In this document: positions 1 through 7,694 of the stretch, in pieces
How the letters are laid out: each line of letters begins with the position of its first letter
How positions within the stretch are numbered: position 1 is the first letter of the stretch
Assembly: GCA_000715855.1 (NCBI GenBank)
Contig: KL571253.1
Location: 35,748-46,058, forward strand
DNA: 10,311 nt
From: Actinoplanes liguriensis
GTDB lineage: Bacteria; Actinomycetota; Actinomycetes; Mycobacteriales; Micromonosporaceae
Reading direction: 5' to 3'
Translations under genes and position numbers: made by a program
The notes under the pieces: model-generated
What the model was told of the DNA's origin: nothing
The model's database searches: none
What the model saw: the letters and a program-made list of their open reading frames with translations, nothing else

Positions 1-482
1 ATGTAGCGGGTGTTCGTGGCCGGGCTGCTGATCGCCACGGCCGGCGCGGCCGCCGAGCCGTTGCAGGGCACCCCGTTGAGCGTGAACGCGGTCGGCACCG
101 GGTTGGCGGAGCCGAACGTCCCGTTGAATCCGGTGCTGGTGGAGGCGCCGGTGCCGAGCGTGCCGTTCCAGGCCACGTTCGTCGCGGTGACGTGCTGGCC
201 GCTCTGCGCGTAGGTGGCGCTCCAGCCCTGGGTGACCTTCTGGGACGCGTCCGGGAAGTCGTACTCGAGCTTCCAGGACGTCAGCGGGTCACCGGAGTTG
301 GTGATGGCGATGTCGCCGGTGAACCCACCGGTCCACTGGCTCTGGACCTTGTACACGACGGCACAGCCTGCGGCGGCGTAGGCGGGCGGGCCGCCGGCCA
401 CGAAGACCGCACCGGCGCCGAGGACGGCGACGCCGAACACGGCCAGCCTGCGGCGCAGGCCTTGACCTCTGCTTTGTCTCAC
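1..482 (-). CDS. Secreted protein with N-terminal CBM2 (probable glycoside hydrolase), 3' end missing
   Basis: The first 160 codons of an exported carbohydrate-active protein are visible. The GTG start at 482 is chosen because an AGGAGG ribosome site (491-496) lies 8 bases upstream. Residues 1-38 form a signal peptide: an Arg-rich N-region (RQSRGQGLRRR), a hydrophobic core and an AYAAA end suited to signal peptidase. Residues 39-141 are a family 2 cellulose-binding module, with Cys40 and Cys140 placed for the usual terminal disulfide, conserved WTGGF, and Trp50, Trp70, Trp87 and Trp105. From about residue 147, PAVAISSPATNTRY looks like a linker or the start of an Ig-like domain. The catalytic domain lies outside the window, so no enzyme family can be assigned. 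N-terminal CBM2 modules are known on several actinobacterial cellulases, but a non-catalytic or lytic protein is also possible. The gene follows the GH74 gene by 12 bases and is probably co-transcribed and translationally coupled with it. Presence and domain are clear; the catalytic role is unknown. Confidence 0.88.
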   Translation of the reverse strand, partial: MRQSRGQGLRRRLAVFGVAVLGAGAVFVAGGPPAYAAAGCAVVYKVQSQWTGGFTGDIAITNSGDPLTSWKLEYDFPDASQKVTQGWSATYAQSGQHVTATNVAWNGTLGTGASTSTGFNGTFGSANPVPTAFTLNGVPCNGSAAAPAVAISSPATNTRY

Positions 483-490
483 GGGGGTGT

Positions 491-496
491 CCTCCT
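491..496 (-). promoter_or_regulatory. Ribosome binding site overlapping the upstream stop codon
   Basis: On the minus strand the sequence reads AGGAGG, 8 bases before the GTG start at 482. Its first two bases lie inside the TAG stop codon (495-497) of the GH74 gene. This arrangement supports both the GTG start and coupling of translation between the two secreted proteins. Confidence 0.8.
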
Positions 497-3143
497 AGGG
501 GACGCGGGAGCAGGAGACGGGAGACGGGACGGGGTTGGTGGTGCCGGTGGTGCTGCCGAGGAATCCGACGGTCGTGGATGCCCCGGACGCGAGGGCGCCG
601 TTGTAGGACGCGTTGGTGACGGTGACGGCGGTGCCGGACTGGGTGGCGGTGCCGCCCCAGCTCTGGGTGACGGTCTGGCCGGCGGTCCAGGCCCACTTGA
701 CGGTCCAGCCGGTGGTAGCCGTGGCGCCGTTGTTGGTGACCGTGACCTCGCCCTGGAAGCCGCCGGTCCACGAGCCGGTGATCTTGTAGGCCGCCGAGCA
801 ACCCGTGGATGTCGACGGGGAGACCGACGCCGACGGACTGGCCGAGGCGGAGGGGGAGGCCGAGGCGGAGGGGGAGGAGGACGGAGTCGCCGAGGTCGAC
901 GGCGTGGGCCCGGTCCGGTCCGCGTAGAAGATGCCGCGGCCGTTGGTGCCCAGGTAGACGCGACCCCAGATGCGCGGGTCGCCGGCCAGCGCGTCGCCGG
1001 CATTGCCGTACTGATGCTTGTCGTCATTTATTCGGACGAAAGTCGCGCCGGTGTCGTCGGAGCGGAAGACCCCGTCCACCCCGTCGACCGTGCCGACGAG
1101 GAAGACCGCCGGATGACTCGCCCCGGGCGCGGCCTTGCCGAAGGCCACGCTGACGCCCTCGGCGACCGCGCTGACCTTGGTGAACGTCGCGCCGGAGTCG
1201 GTGGAGCGGAACAGGCCCGTGCTCCCGGCGACCCACACCTCGCCGGCGATGCCCGGAACCGCCTTCAGGTGCAGGCGCCCGGTCGCGGGCAGGGCGACGG
1301 ACTGCGCGGTGAACGTCGCGCCGCCGTCGGTGCTGGTGTAGAACTTCCCCGCCGCGTACGCGAAGAAGGTCTTGGGGTTGACCCGATCGGATTCGACGAT
1401 CGCGCCGGCCGGAATCCCGGTGGAGGCCGTCCAGGTGCTGCCCCGGGTCGTGGAGTAGTACACGCCGACGCCGGCCGGCGACCAGACGACGTTGTTCGCG
1501 TCGGCGCCGACCGCGACGGTCCCGCCCCCGGTCACGCCGGACGGCTCCTGCCCCTGGTACCAGGTCTTGCCGCCGTCGTTGGAGATGCCGATGTGCGGCG
1601 CGGCGTCGGCGTTGCCCACCCGGACGAAGAAGCTCGGGCTGAGCTCGGCGAAGTCCAGGCTGGTGTTGCTGCCCAGGCTCGGGGTGTCGTGGAAATTGGC
1701 CGGTACGGCGTCGAGGTCGGCGTGATAGAAACCGCCGATGTCACCGAGCGCGCTGACCAGCGGCGCCCCGGTCGGCGGGCTGGCCAGGTCGAGGACCGCC
1801 GTCTCCTCGATGCCCTTGGCGACCGGCTTGATCGTGATCGTGCCGCCGGAGTCCCACTTCGTCAGGTCGGTGGTGCCGTAGAGGGTGGCGCCGGTGCCGT
1901 AGAGCAGCCGGTTGGAGTCGAACGGATCGATCGCCAGGGACTCGTTCATCCAGCCGAGCTTCGGGCTCTCCTCGGGGGCCTGGGCGGTGCTGTTGAAGTC
2001 CAGCCACGGGTTCGCGGAGATGTCCAGCGTGTAGCGCTTGGAGCGGCTCGGATAGCTGGTCCAGTCCCAGGCGCGGGTCCAGGTGGCGCCGTAGTCGGTG
2101 CTGCGGAAGAAGATCGCGTCCGGCCACCAGGAGATCTGGGTCGCGACCATGAGCGTGCCCGGATGCAGGGTGTCGACAGTGAGCCCGGAGTAGCCGTAGT
2201 AACGGTCAGCGACCGGGGTGGGCGAAATGTCAGTCCACGCACCTGTTGCGGTATCCAGGCGGTAGACCTGGCCGGCCGCGCCGTCGTAAGGGCCGCCGGT
2301 GTCGCTGGTGGCGATATAAAGGTACTTACCTTGAATGACACCTTTATGGGCGATGTATCCGGTCGGCTGCCCGGCCACCCGCTCCCAGGTCGCCCCCGAG
2401 TCGAGCGAGCGGTAGACCGGGTTGTCCTTGTCGGCGACGCCGACGTAGATCTGCGCCCCGCTGAAGGTCACCCAGGTCAGACCCTGGTTCTGGCTCAGGT
2501 AGCCATTGGTGTCGGTGGGGTCCTGGACATAGTTTCCGACATTCGGGAAGTTCGCCACCTTGGCCCAGGTCGCGCCGTAGTCGGTGCTGCGCCAGAGCCC
2601 GTTGCCACCCTCGGCCGCGAAGTACACGTTCTTGTTGTTGGCCGGGTCGACCGCGAGCCGCTCCCCCACGCCCCGGCCCGGCATGTTGCCGCCGACCTTG
2701 AACGGCAGGTTCGTCTGCTGCCAGGTCGCGCCCTTGTCGGCCGAGCGCAGGATCGTGCCGTTGTTCGGGTCCCAGCTGTTGGTGTACATGCCGACCGCGG
2801 CGTAGACCCGGGCGGTGTCCACCGGGTCGGGCGCGATGCTGAGCACGCCGAGGTGGCCCCAGTCGTCCTGGCCCACCCAGTCCAGCAGCGGCGTCCAGCT
2901 CTGGCTCGACTGGTTCCAGCGGTAGGCGCCGCCGATGTCGGTGCGGGCGTAGATCAGGTTCTGCTCGCCCGGGTTGAAGACCACGCCGGGAACGAAGCCC
3001 CCGCCGTCGATCCGGACGTTCTTCCAGGCGTACGGGTCGACGGCCGCGGCCGTAGCGGACATCGGCGCGGCGGTGACGACGGTGATCGCGGCGGCGGCGA
3101 CCAGCAGGGCGGCGAATATCGCGCCGCCGGGGGACCTTCTCAT
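495..3143 (-). CDS. Secreted GH74 xyloglucanase (BNR-repeat beta-propellers) with C-terminal CBM2
   Basis: An 882-residue secreted endo-xyloglucanase, which cleaves the beta-1,4-glucan backbone of plant-wall xyloglucan outside the cell. Residues 1-34 are a signal peptide (MRRSPGG, hydrophobic core, ATAAA). The mature protein opens with the GH74 hallmark YAWKNVRIDGGGFVPGVVF. Repeated S-x-D-x-G-x-T-W Asp-box (BNR) motifs, such as RSTDYGATW and RSLDSGATW, indicate tandem seven-bladed propellers. Asp69 in ARTDIGGAYRW and Asp468 in ALGDIGGFYH match the two catalytic aspartates known in the family. A Ser/Pro/Ala/Thr linker (about 743-780) leads to a CBM2 (781-882) with Cys782/Cys878 and several surface Trp. 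I chose ATG at 3143 over in-frame ATGs upstream (3161, 3254) because the signal peptide begins there and GGAAGG lies 10 bases upstream. A CebR-type operator and a TTGACA promoter precede it. Exo-acting (reducing-end) GH74 enzymes exist, so the endo mode is inferred. Confidence 0.95.
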   Translation of the reverse strand: MRRSPGGAIFAALLVAAAAITVVTAAPMSATAAAVDPYAWKNVRIDGGGFVPGVVFNPGEQNLIYARTDIGGAYRWNQSSQSWTPLLDWVGQDDWGHLGVLSIAPDPVDTARVYAAVGMYTNSWDPNNGTILRSADKGATWQQTNLPFKVGGNMPGRGVGERLAVDPANNKNVYFAAEGGNGLWRSTDYGATWAKVANFPNVGNYVQDPTDTNGYLSQNQGLTWVTFSGAQIYVGVADKDNPVYRSLDSGATWERVAGQPTGYIAHKGVIQGKYLYIATSDTGGPYDGAAGQVYRLDTATGAWTDISPTPVADRYYGYSGLTVDTLHPGTLMVATQISWWPDAIFFRSTDYGATWTRAWDWTSYPSRSKRYTLDISANPWLDFNSTAQAPEESPKLGWMNESLAIDPFDSNRLLYGTGATLYGTTDLTKWDSGGTITIKPVAKGIEETAVLDLASPPTGAPLVSALGDIGGFYHADLDAVPANFHDTPSLGSNTSLDFAELSPSFFVRVGNADAAPHIGISNDGGKTWYQGQEPSGVTGGGTVAVGADANNVVWSPAGVGVYYSTTRGSTWTASTGIPAGAIVESDRVNPKTFFAYAAGKFYTSTDGGATFTAQSVALPATGRLHLKAVPGIAGEVWVAGSTGLFRSTDSGATFTKVSAVAEGVSVAFGKAAPGASHPAVFLVGTVDGVDGVFRSDDTGATFVRINDDKHQYGNAGDALAGDPRIWGRVYLGTNGRGIFYADRTGPTPSTSATPSSSPSASASPSASASPSASVSPSTSTGCSAAYKITGSWTGGFQGEVTVTNNGATATTGWTVKWAWTAGQTVTQSWGGTATQSGTAVTVTNASYNGALASGASTTVGFLGSTTGTTNPVPSPVSCSRVP
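840..875 (-). repeat. Two tandem 18-base units in the GH74 linker
   Basis: Two identical adjacent 18-base units (840-857 and 858-875) encode the repeating Ser-Pro-Ser-Ala-Ser-Ala linker between the propeller domain and the CBM2. Further degenerate SPSAS-like repeats flank them. Such linker DNA can change length by slippage and can be collapsed by short-read assembly. Confidence 0.75.
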
Positions 3144-3176
3144 AGGGGGCAGACCTTCCATCGACGTCCATGAAGG

Positions 3177-3190
3177 TGGGAGCGCTCCCA
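3177..3190. promoter_or_regulatory. CebR/CelR-type operator (cellulose-utilisation repressor box)
   Basis: A perfect 14-base palindrome, TGGGAGCGCTCCCA, lies 34-47 bases upstream of the GH74 start codon. It is identical to the operator known for the LacI-family regulators CelR (Thermobifida) and CebR (Streptomyces), which are released by cellobiose or longer cello-oligosaccharides. It begins one base beyond the predicted -10 element, so it should cover the transcription start and block initiation. The regulator gene is not in the window. The assignment rests on exact motif identity plus the adjacent glycosidase operon. Confidence 0.88.
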
Positions 3191-3191
3191 A

Positions 3192-3220
3192 AGCGTCTGT
3201 CTCCGTCATCTCTCTGTCAA
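3192..3220 (-). promoter_or_regulatory. Predicted sigma-70-type promoter of the GH74 operon
   Basis: On the minus strand there is a perfect TTGACA -35 (3215-3220), a 17-base spacer, and a weak -10 GACGCT (3192-3197) that keeps the important A at position 2 and T at position 6. The predicted start of transcription falls near 3185, inside the CebR box. The weak -10 lowers certainty; the -35, spacing and operator placement support the call. Confidence 0.6.
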
Positions 3221-3488
3221 GAGCCGGAAACATTCGATACCCGTCGCCGTTCAACTACGGAGAGCAACAATTAGGTGAACGACGGGGTTCGATCTCCAGC
3301 CCCGCGGGTAAAACCCCTAGTCAGCGCGTTTGTCGCCGGCCGTAACGCTGTGAGCTGCGACAAGTTACTGATGAGGCGGCTGTGTATCATTCGGCGGAAT
3401 GCGCGGGCCAGTACCTACCGGTCGGGCCCGTAGCCGATCGGCGGCGAAGTGACCGGTACACGGCGTGACGACAGCCGGGCGTAGCGGT
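3221..3488. other. Divergent intergenic region between the GH74 operon and ugd
   Basis: No convincing gene is seen here. It must hold the promoter of ugd on the plus strand. A TATCAT hexamer around 3386 could be a -10, but no well-spaced -35 accompanies it, so I do not call a promoter. An 8-base inverted repeat, TACCGGTC at 3416-3423 and GACCGGTA at 3451-3458, lies in the probable 5' leader of ugd and could fold in the RNA; its role is unknown. The ribosome site GGAGGAG (3489-3495) follows. Confidence 0.5.
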
Positions 3489-3500
3489 GGAGGAGATTGC

Positions 3501-4827
<1,327 letters not shown>

Positions 4828-4847
4828 CCACTCCCCCCGTTCTTCCG

Positions 4848-4885
4848 AACCGCCGTGGCGTACTCGCCACGGCGGTTTCCTTTTG
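4848..4885 (+). terminator. Intrinsic terminator after ugd
   Basis: A perfect 13-bp stem (4848-4860 paired with 4865-4877) with a TACT loop begins 20 bases after the ugd stop codon. It is followed by a T-rich tail, TTCCTTTTG. This is a clear rho-independent terminator and separates ugd from the downstream transporter operon. Confidence 0.88.
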
Positions 4886-5082
4886 TCGGCCTTCTCCGCT
4901 TACGACGTGGTCGATCCACTTAAGGCGCTCTGCTTATGCTTCTCCAGGGATCGCTACGCACGCACTGGAAGCGGGTTCAGGCGAAGCCCAACAAAACCGA
5001 CTCACCGTCCGTATCATGAGCCCTAAGTACGGAAAAATCCCCTCAAAGCATCCCGGAAGAAGTGGACTCTTCCGTCAATCTT

Positions 5083-5096
5083 CTTAACCGGTTAAG
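5083..5096. promoter_or_regulatory. Palindromic operator, LacI-family-like, upstream of the sugar ABC operon
   Basis: CTTAACCGGTTAAG is a perfect 14-base palindrome with a central CG step. This form is common for LacI-family operators in carbohydrate operons. It sits about 150 bases upstream of the binding-protein start and overlaps a possible -35. No regulator gene is present in the window, so the cognate protein (an AglR- or MalR-like repressor would fit) is inference. Confidence 0.5.
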
Positions 5097-5120
5097 GTGC
5101 CCGGGCGTCGCAGCTATATC
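5092..5120 (+). promoter_or_regulatory. Possible promoter of the sugar ABC operon
   Basis: TTAAGG (5092-5097) and TATATC (5115-5120) are separated by 17 bases. Both match the consensus only partly. The -35 overlaps the palindrome at 5083-5096, which would fit repression. A TTGACT at 5171-5176 is a better -35 by sequence but has no acceptable -10 at 16-19 bases. Low confidence. Confidence 0.3.
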
Positions 5121-5202
5121 GTTACCGACTCGATCACGCGGAAATCATTGCGCAACTTGCCGGTTACCTCTTGACTGTTGGTCGAGAAGCGCTTCGGACG
5201 GC

Positions 5203-5218
5203 GGCGTCACCTGACGCC
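5203..5218 (+). other. Short inverted repeat in the aglE leader
   Basis: GGCGTCA-CC-TGACGCC is a perfect 7-base inverted repeat with a 2-base centre, 29-44 bases before the aglE ATG. It could be a small operator half-site pair or an RNA stem; a 2-base loop makes a simple hairpin unfavourable without opening the top pairs. Function unknown. Confidence 0.35.
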
Positions 5219-5246
5219 GGAGGCGCGTCAAGACATAGGGAGCGGT

Positions 5247-6614
5247 ATGTTCGGTCACAGTGGGAGTTCGCGATCTCGAGTCGCGCTCGCCGGTGCCCTC
5301 GGCGTCGGGCTGGTCTTCGGCCTGGCTGCTTGCGGCGACAGCAAGGACGACTCGAGCGGTTCCACCGATACAGCGTCGGCGGGCATCGACTGTTCGGTGT
5401 TCAGCCAGTTCGGCGACATCAAGGGCAAGACGATCTCGGTCTACACCGGCATCGTCACCCCGGAGGACACTCCGCAGAAGAAGTCGTACGAGCCTTTCGA
5501 GAAGTGCACCGGCGCCACGGTGAAGTACGAGGGCGACAAGTCCTTCGAGACCCAGATCCTGGTGCGCGCGAAGGCCGGCAACCCGCCGGACCTGGCCTAC
5601 GTTCCGCAGCCCGGCCTGCTCCAGCAGCTGGTCGCCACCGGCAAGGCCGTCGAGGCCCCCGCCGAGGTCGGTGCGAACGTCGACAAGTGGTTCGGCAAGG
5701 ACTGGAAGACGTACGGCACGGTCGACGGCAAGTTCTACGCCGCTCCGCTGGGCGCCAATGTGAAGTCCCTGGTGTGGTACTCGCCGAAGCAGTTCAAGGA
5801 CAAGGGCTACACCGTCCCCACCACGCTGGACGACCTGAAGGCCCTCAGTGACAAGATCGCCGCCGACGGCTCGAAGCCGTGGTGCGCGGGCATCGGCTCC
5901 GGCGACGCCACCGGCTGGCCGGTCACCGACTGGATCGAGGACTTCTACCTCCGTCTCTACGGCGCGGACGCGTACGACAAGTGGGTCAAGCACGAGACGG
6001 CCTTCAACAACGCCGACGACATCGCGGTGTGGAACGCGGTCGGCGACTACCTGAAGAACGACAAGTACGTCAACGGTGGTCTCGGTGACGTCAAGAGCGT
6101 GGCCTCCACCACGTTCCAGGACGCCGGCCTGCAGATCCTCGAGGGCAACTGCTCGCTGCACCGCCAGGCCTCGTTCTACGCGGCCAACTTCCCCAAGGGC
6201 ACCGAGATCTCGGAGACGGGCGACATCTACGCCTTCTACCTGCCCGGCAAGGACGCGACCACCAAGCCGGTCCTGGGTGGTGGCGAGTTCGTCCTGGCCT
6301 TCGCCGACCGTCCCGAGGTCAAGGCGTTCCAGTACTTCCTGTCGACCGACACCTGGGCGAACCTGAAGGCCAAGGCGTCGAGCGGCTGGGTCAGCGCCAA
6401 CAAGGGTCTCAAGATCGAGAACCTGACCAACCCGATCGACGCGCTCTCCGCGAAGATCCTGCAGGACCCGAACGCGCAGTTCCGGTTCGACGGCTCGGAC
6501 CAGATGCCCGCCGCGGTCGGCTCGAACGCCTTCTGGAAGCAGGCCACGGCCTGGATCACCGGACAGGACACGACCACCACGGTGAACAACATCGAAGCCG
6601 CGTGGCCCAAGTGA
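5247..6614 (+). CDS. aglE: Sugar ABC transporter substrate-binding lipoprotein, alpha-glucoside (AglE) type
   Basis: A 455-residue extracytoplasmic binding protein of the carbohydrate family 1 cluster (MalE/AglE-like), which captures an oligosaccharide and delivers it to the two permeases encoded next. ATG at 5247 is preceded by AGGGAG and opens a lipoprotein signal peptide; the lipobox Leu26-Ala27-Ala28-Cys29 gives lipidation at Cys29. A Gly/Ser/Asp-rich tether follows. Internal motifs include NPPDLAYVPQPGLL and, from about residue 212, WCAGIGSGDATGWPVTDW, a block I recognise from alpha-glucoside-binding AglE proteins. Two further Cys (in KCTG and GNCS) may form a disulfide. The gene is first in an operon with two permeases and is followed by a strong hairpin, which would favour higher expression of the binding protein. 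Substrates such as maltose, isomaltose or trehalose are inferred from the family; another oligosaccharide is possible. Confidence 0.88.
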   Translation: MFGHSGSSRSRVALAGALGVGLVFGLAACGDSKDDSSGSTDTASAGIDCSVFSQFGDIKGKTISVYTGIVTPEDTPQKKSYEPFEKCTGATVKYEGDKSFETQILVRAKAGNPPDLAYVPQPGLLQQLVATGKAVEAPAEVGANVDKWFGKDWKTYGTVDGKFYAAPLGANVKSLVWYSPKQFKDKGYTVPTTLDDLKALSDKIAADGSKPWCAGIGSGDATGWPVTDWIEDFYLRLYGADAYDKWVKHETAFNNADDIAVWNAVGDYLKNDKYVNGGLGDVKSVASTTFQDAGLQILEGNCSLHRQASFYAANFPKGTEISETGDIYAFYLPGKDATTKPVLGGGEFVLAFADRPEVKAFQYFLSTDTWANLKAKASSGWVSANKGLKIENLTNPIDALSAKILQDPNAQFRFDGSDQMPAAVGSNAFWKQATAWITGQDTTTTVNNIEAAWPK

Positions 6615-6631
6615 TCTGAGTAGTACTCCGA

Positions 6632-6666
6632 GGCCGGCCGGGATGCTCCCAGCATCCCGGCCGGCC
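6632..6666 (+). terminator. Intercistronic 16-bp hairpin between aglE and aglF
   Basis: A perfect 16-bp stem (6632-6647 with 6651-6666) with a CCC loop starts 17 bases after the aglE stop. No clean T run follows, only CTCTTTCCCC further on. It therefore more likely acts as a partial terminator or an mRNA-stabilising structure than as a full stop. Such hairpins after binding-protein genes are a known way to keep the permease genes at lower expression. Confidence 0.75.
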
Positions 6667-6710
6667 ATCGCCCTCTTTCCCCTCGGAAACACGAAGGAGG
6701 TCCGGGTCGC

Positions 6711-7694
6711 GTGTTTTCCACTGCGAGCACCACCCCTGAGAAGCTTTTGCAGATGCTTGCGGCGCTCCTGCTCTTCGCCGCAGTCCTCGGCGTCATCCTT
6801 TTCCTCGCGAGCCGGGTTCGGGGCAAACGCTCCGACAACTGGGTCGGCTACCTCTACCTGCTGCCGGTCGTCCTGCTGCTCGCCGTCGGGTTGATCTACC
6901 CCGGCCTGCGCACGATCTACGAGTCGTTCTTCGACGCGCACGGCAGCTCGTTCATCGGCATCGACAACTACAAGACGCTCCTGACGAGCAGCGATCAGCT
7001 CACCGTGCTGGGCAACACCATCATCTGGGTGCTGATCGTCCCGCCGCTGGCCACCGGGATCGGCCTGGTCTACGCGATCCTGGTGGACAAGTCGCGCTTC
7101 GAGTCGTTCGCCAAGGCGCTGATCTTCCTGCCCACGGCGATCTCGCTGGTCGCCGCGTCGGTGATCTGGAAGTTCGTCTACGAGTACCGGGTCGACCAGC
7201 CCAACGTGCACCAGATCGGCCTGATCAACCAGATCATCGTCTGGCTCGGCGGCAAGCCGGTCCAGCTGCTGATCACCGACACGTTCAAGCTCAACACCCT
7301 GCTGCTGATCGTGGTGTTCATCTGGATCCAGGCCGGATTCGCGATGACCATCCTCTCGGCCGCGATCAAGGCGATCCCGGACGAGATCGTGGAGGCGGCC
7401 CGCCTCGACGGCGTCAGCCCGTGGAGCATGTTCTTCAAGATCACGCTGCCGACCGTCCGGCCGACCGTCGTCGTGGTGCTGACCACGATCGCCATCGGCA
7501 CGCTCAAGGTGTTCGACGTGGTCCGCACGATGACCGGCGGTAACTTCAACACGAGCGTCATCGCGAACGAGTTCTACAGTCAGCTCATCCGGGCCGACAA
7601 CCAGGGACTCGCGGCGGCGCTCGCGGTCGTGCTGTTCATCCTGGTGCTGCCGATCGTCTTCTACAACATCCGCCAAGTCCGTCGGGAGGCATGA
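6711..7694 (+). CDS. aglF: Carbohydrate ABC transporter permease (AglF/MalF type)
   Basis: A 327-residue inner-membrane permease of the binding-protein-dependent sugar importer family. The GTG start at 6711 follows AAGGAGG (6694-6700) with 10 bases of spacing. Hydrophobic segments are visible near residues 16-33, 45-65, 100-125, 135-157, 195-220, 250-268 and 297-318. The cytoplasmic EAA loop that contacts the ATPase is at residues 228-247 (EAARLDGVSPWSMFFKITLP). An extra N-terminal segment before the GYLYLLP start of the core is typical of MalF-like partners. The stop codon overlaps the start of the second permease, showing tight co-translation. The gene name follows from the adjacent AglE-like binding protein; the permease alone cannot fix the substrate. 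Confidence 0.9.
   Translation: MFSTASTTPEKLLQMLAALLLFAAVLGVILFLASRVRGKRSDNWVGYLYLLPVVLLLAVGLIYPGLRTIYESFFDAHGSSFIGIDNYKTLLTSSDQLTVLGNTIIWVLIVPPLATGIGLVYAILVDKSRFESFAKALIFLPTAISLVAASVIWKFVYEYRVDQPNVHQIGLINQIIVWLGGKPVQLLITDTFKLNTLLLIVVFIWIQAGFAMTILSAAIKAIPDEIVEAARLDGVSPWSMFFKITLPTVRPTVVVVLTTIAIGTLKVFDVVRTMTGGNFNTSVIANEFYSQLIRADNQGLAAALAVVLFILVLPIVFYNIRQVRREA

Larger units (their letters stand above)
4886..5246. other. Intergenic regulatory region upstream of the sugar ABC operon
   Basis: I see no gene in these roughly 360 bases. The stretch is less GC-rich than the flanking genes, as expected for a promoter region. It contains a small hairpin (CGGAAGA at 5054-5060, TCTTCCG at 5068-5074), the palindrome at 5083-5096, candidate promoter hexamers, and a short inverted repeat at 5203-5218 close to the aglE ribosome site. 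In-frame codons upstream of 5247 exist but lack the signal-peptide character of the lipoprotein start. Confidence 0.55.

Noticed and set aside
192..3173. A 993-codon open frame on the plus strand opposite the GH74 gene, with parallel long frames in other phases.
   Set aside because: Its translation is low-complexity Gly/Arg/Val/Asp-rich with no domain. It is the antisense shadow expected in very GC-rich coding DNA, while the minus strand encodes a full GH74-CBM2 protein.
4960..5010. A tRNA-like stretch containing GGGTTCAGGC.
   Set aside because: The surrounding bases do not form acceptor, D or anticodon stems, so the TTC-loop-like match is chance.
5145..7676. An 843-codon open frame on the minus strand opposite aglE and aglF.
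   Set aside because: It has biased composition rich in Asp, Arg, Val and Gly and no recognisable motif. The opposite strand carries clear transporter genes with signal peptide and EAA loops.
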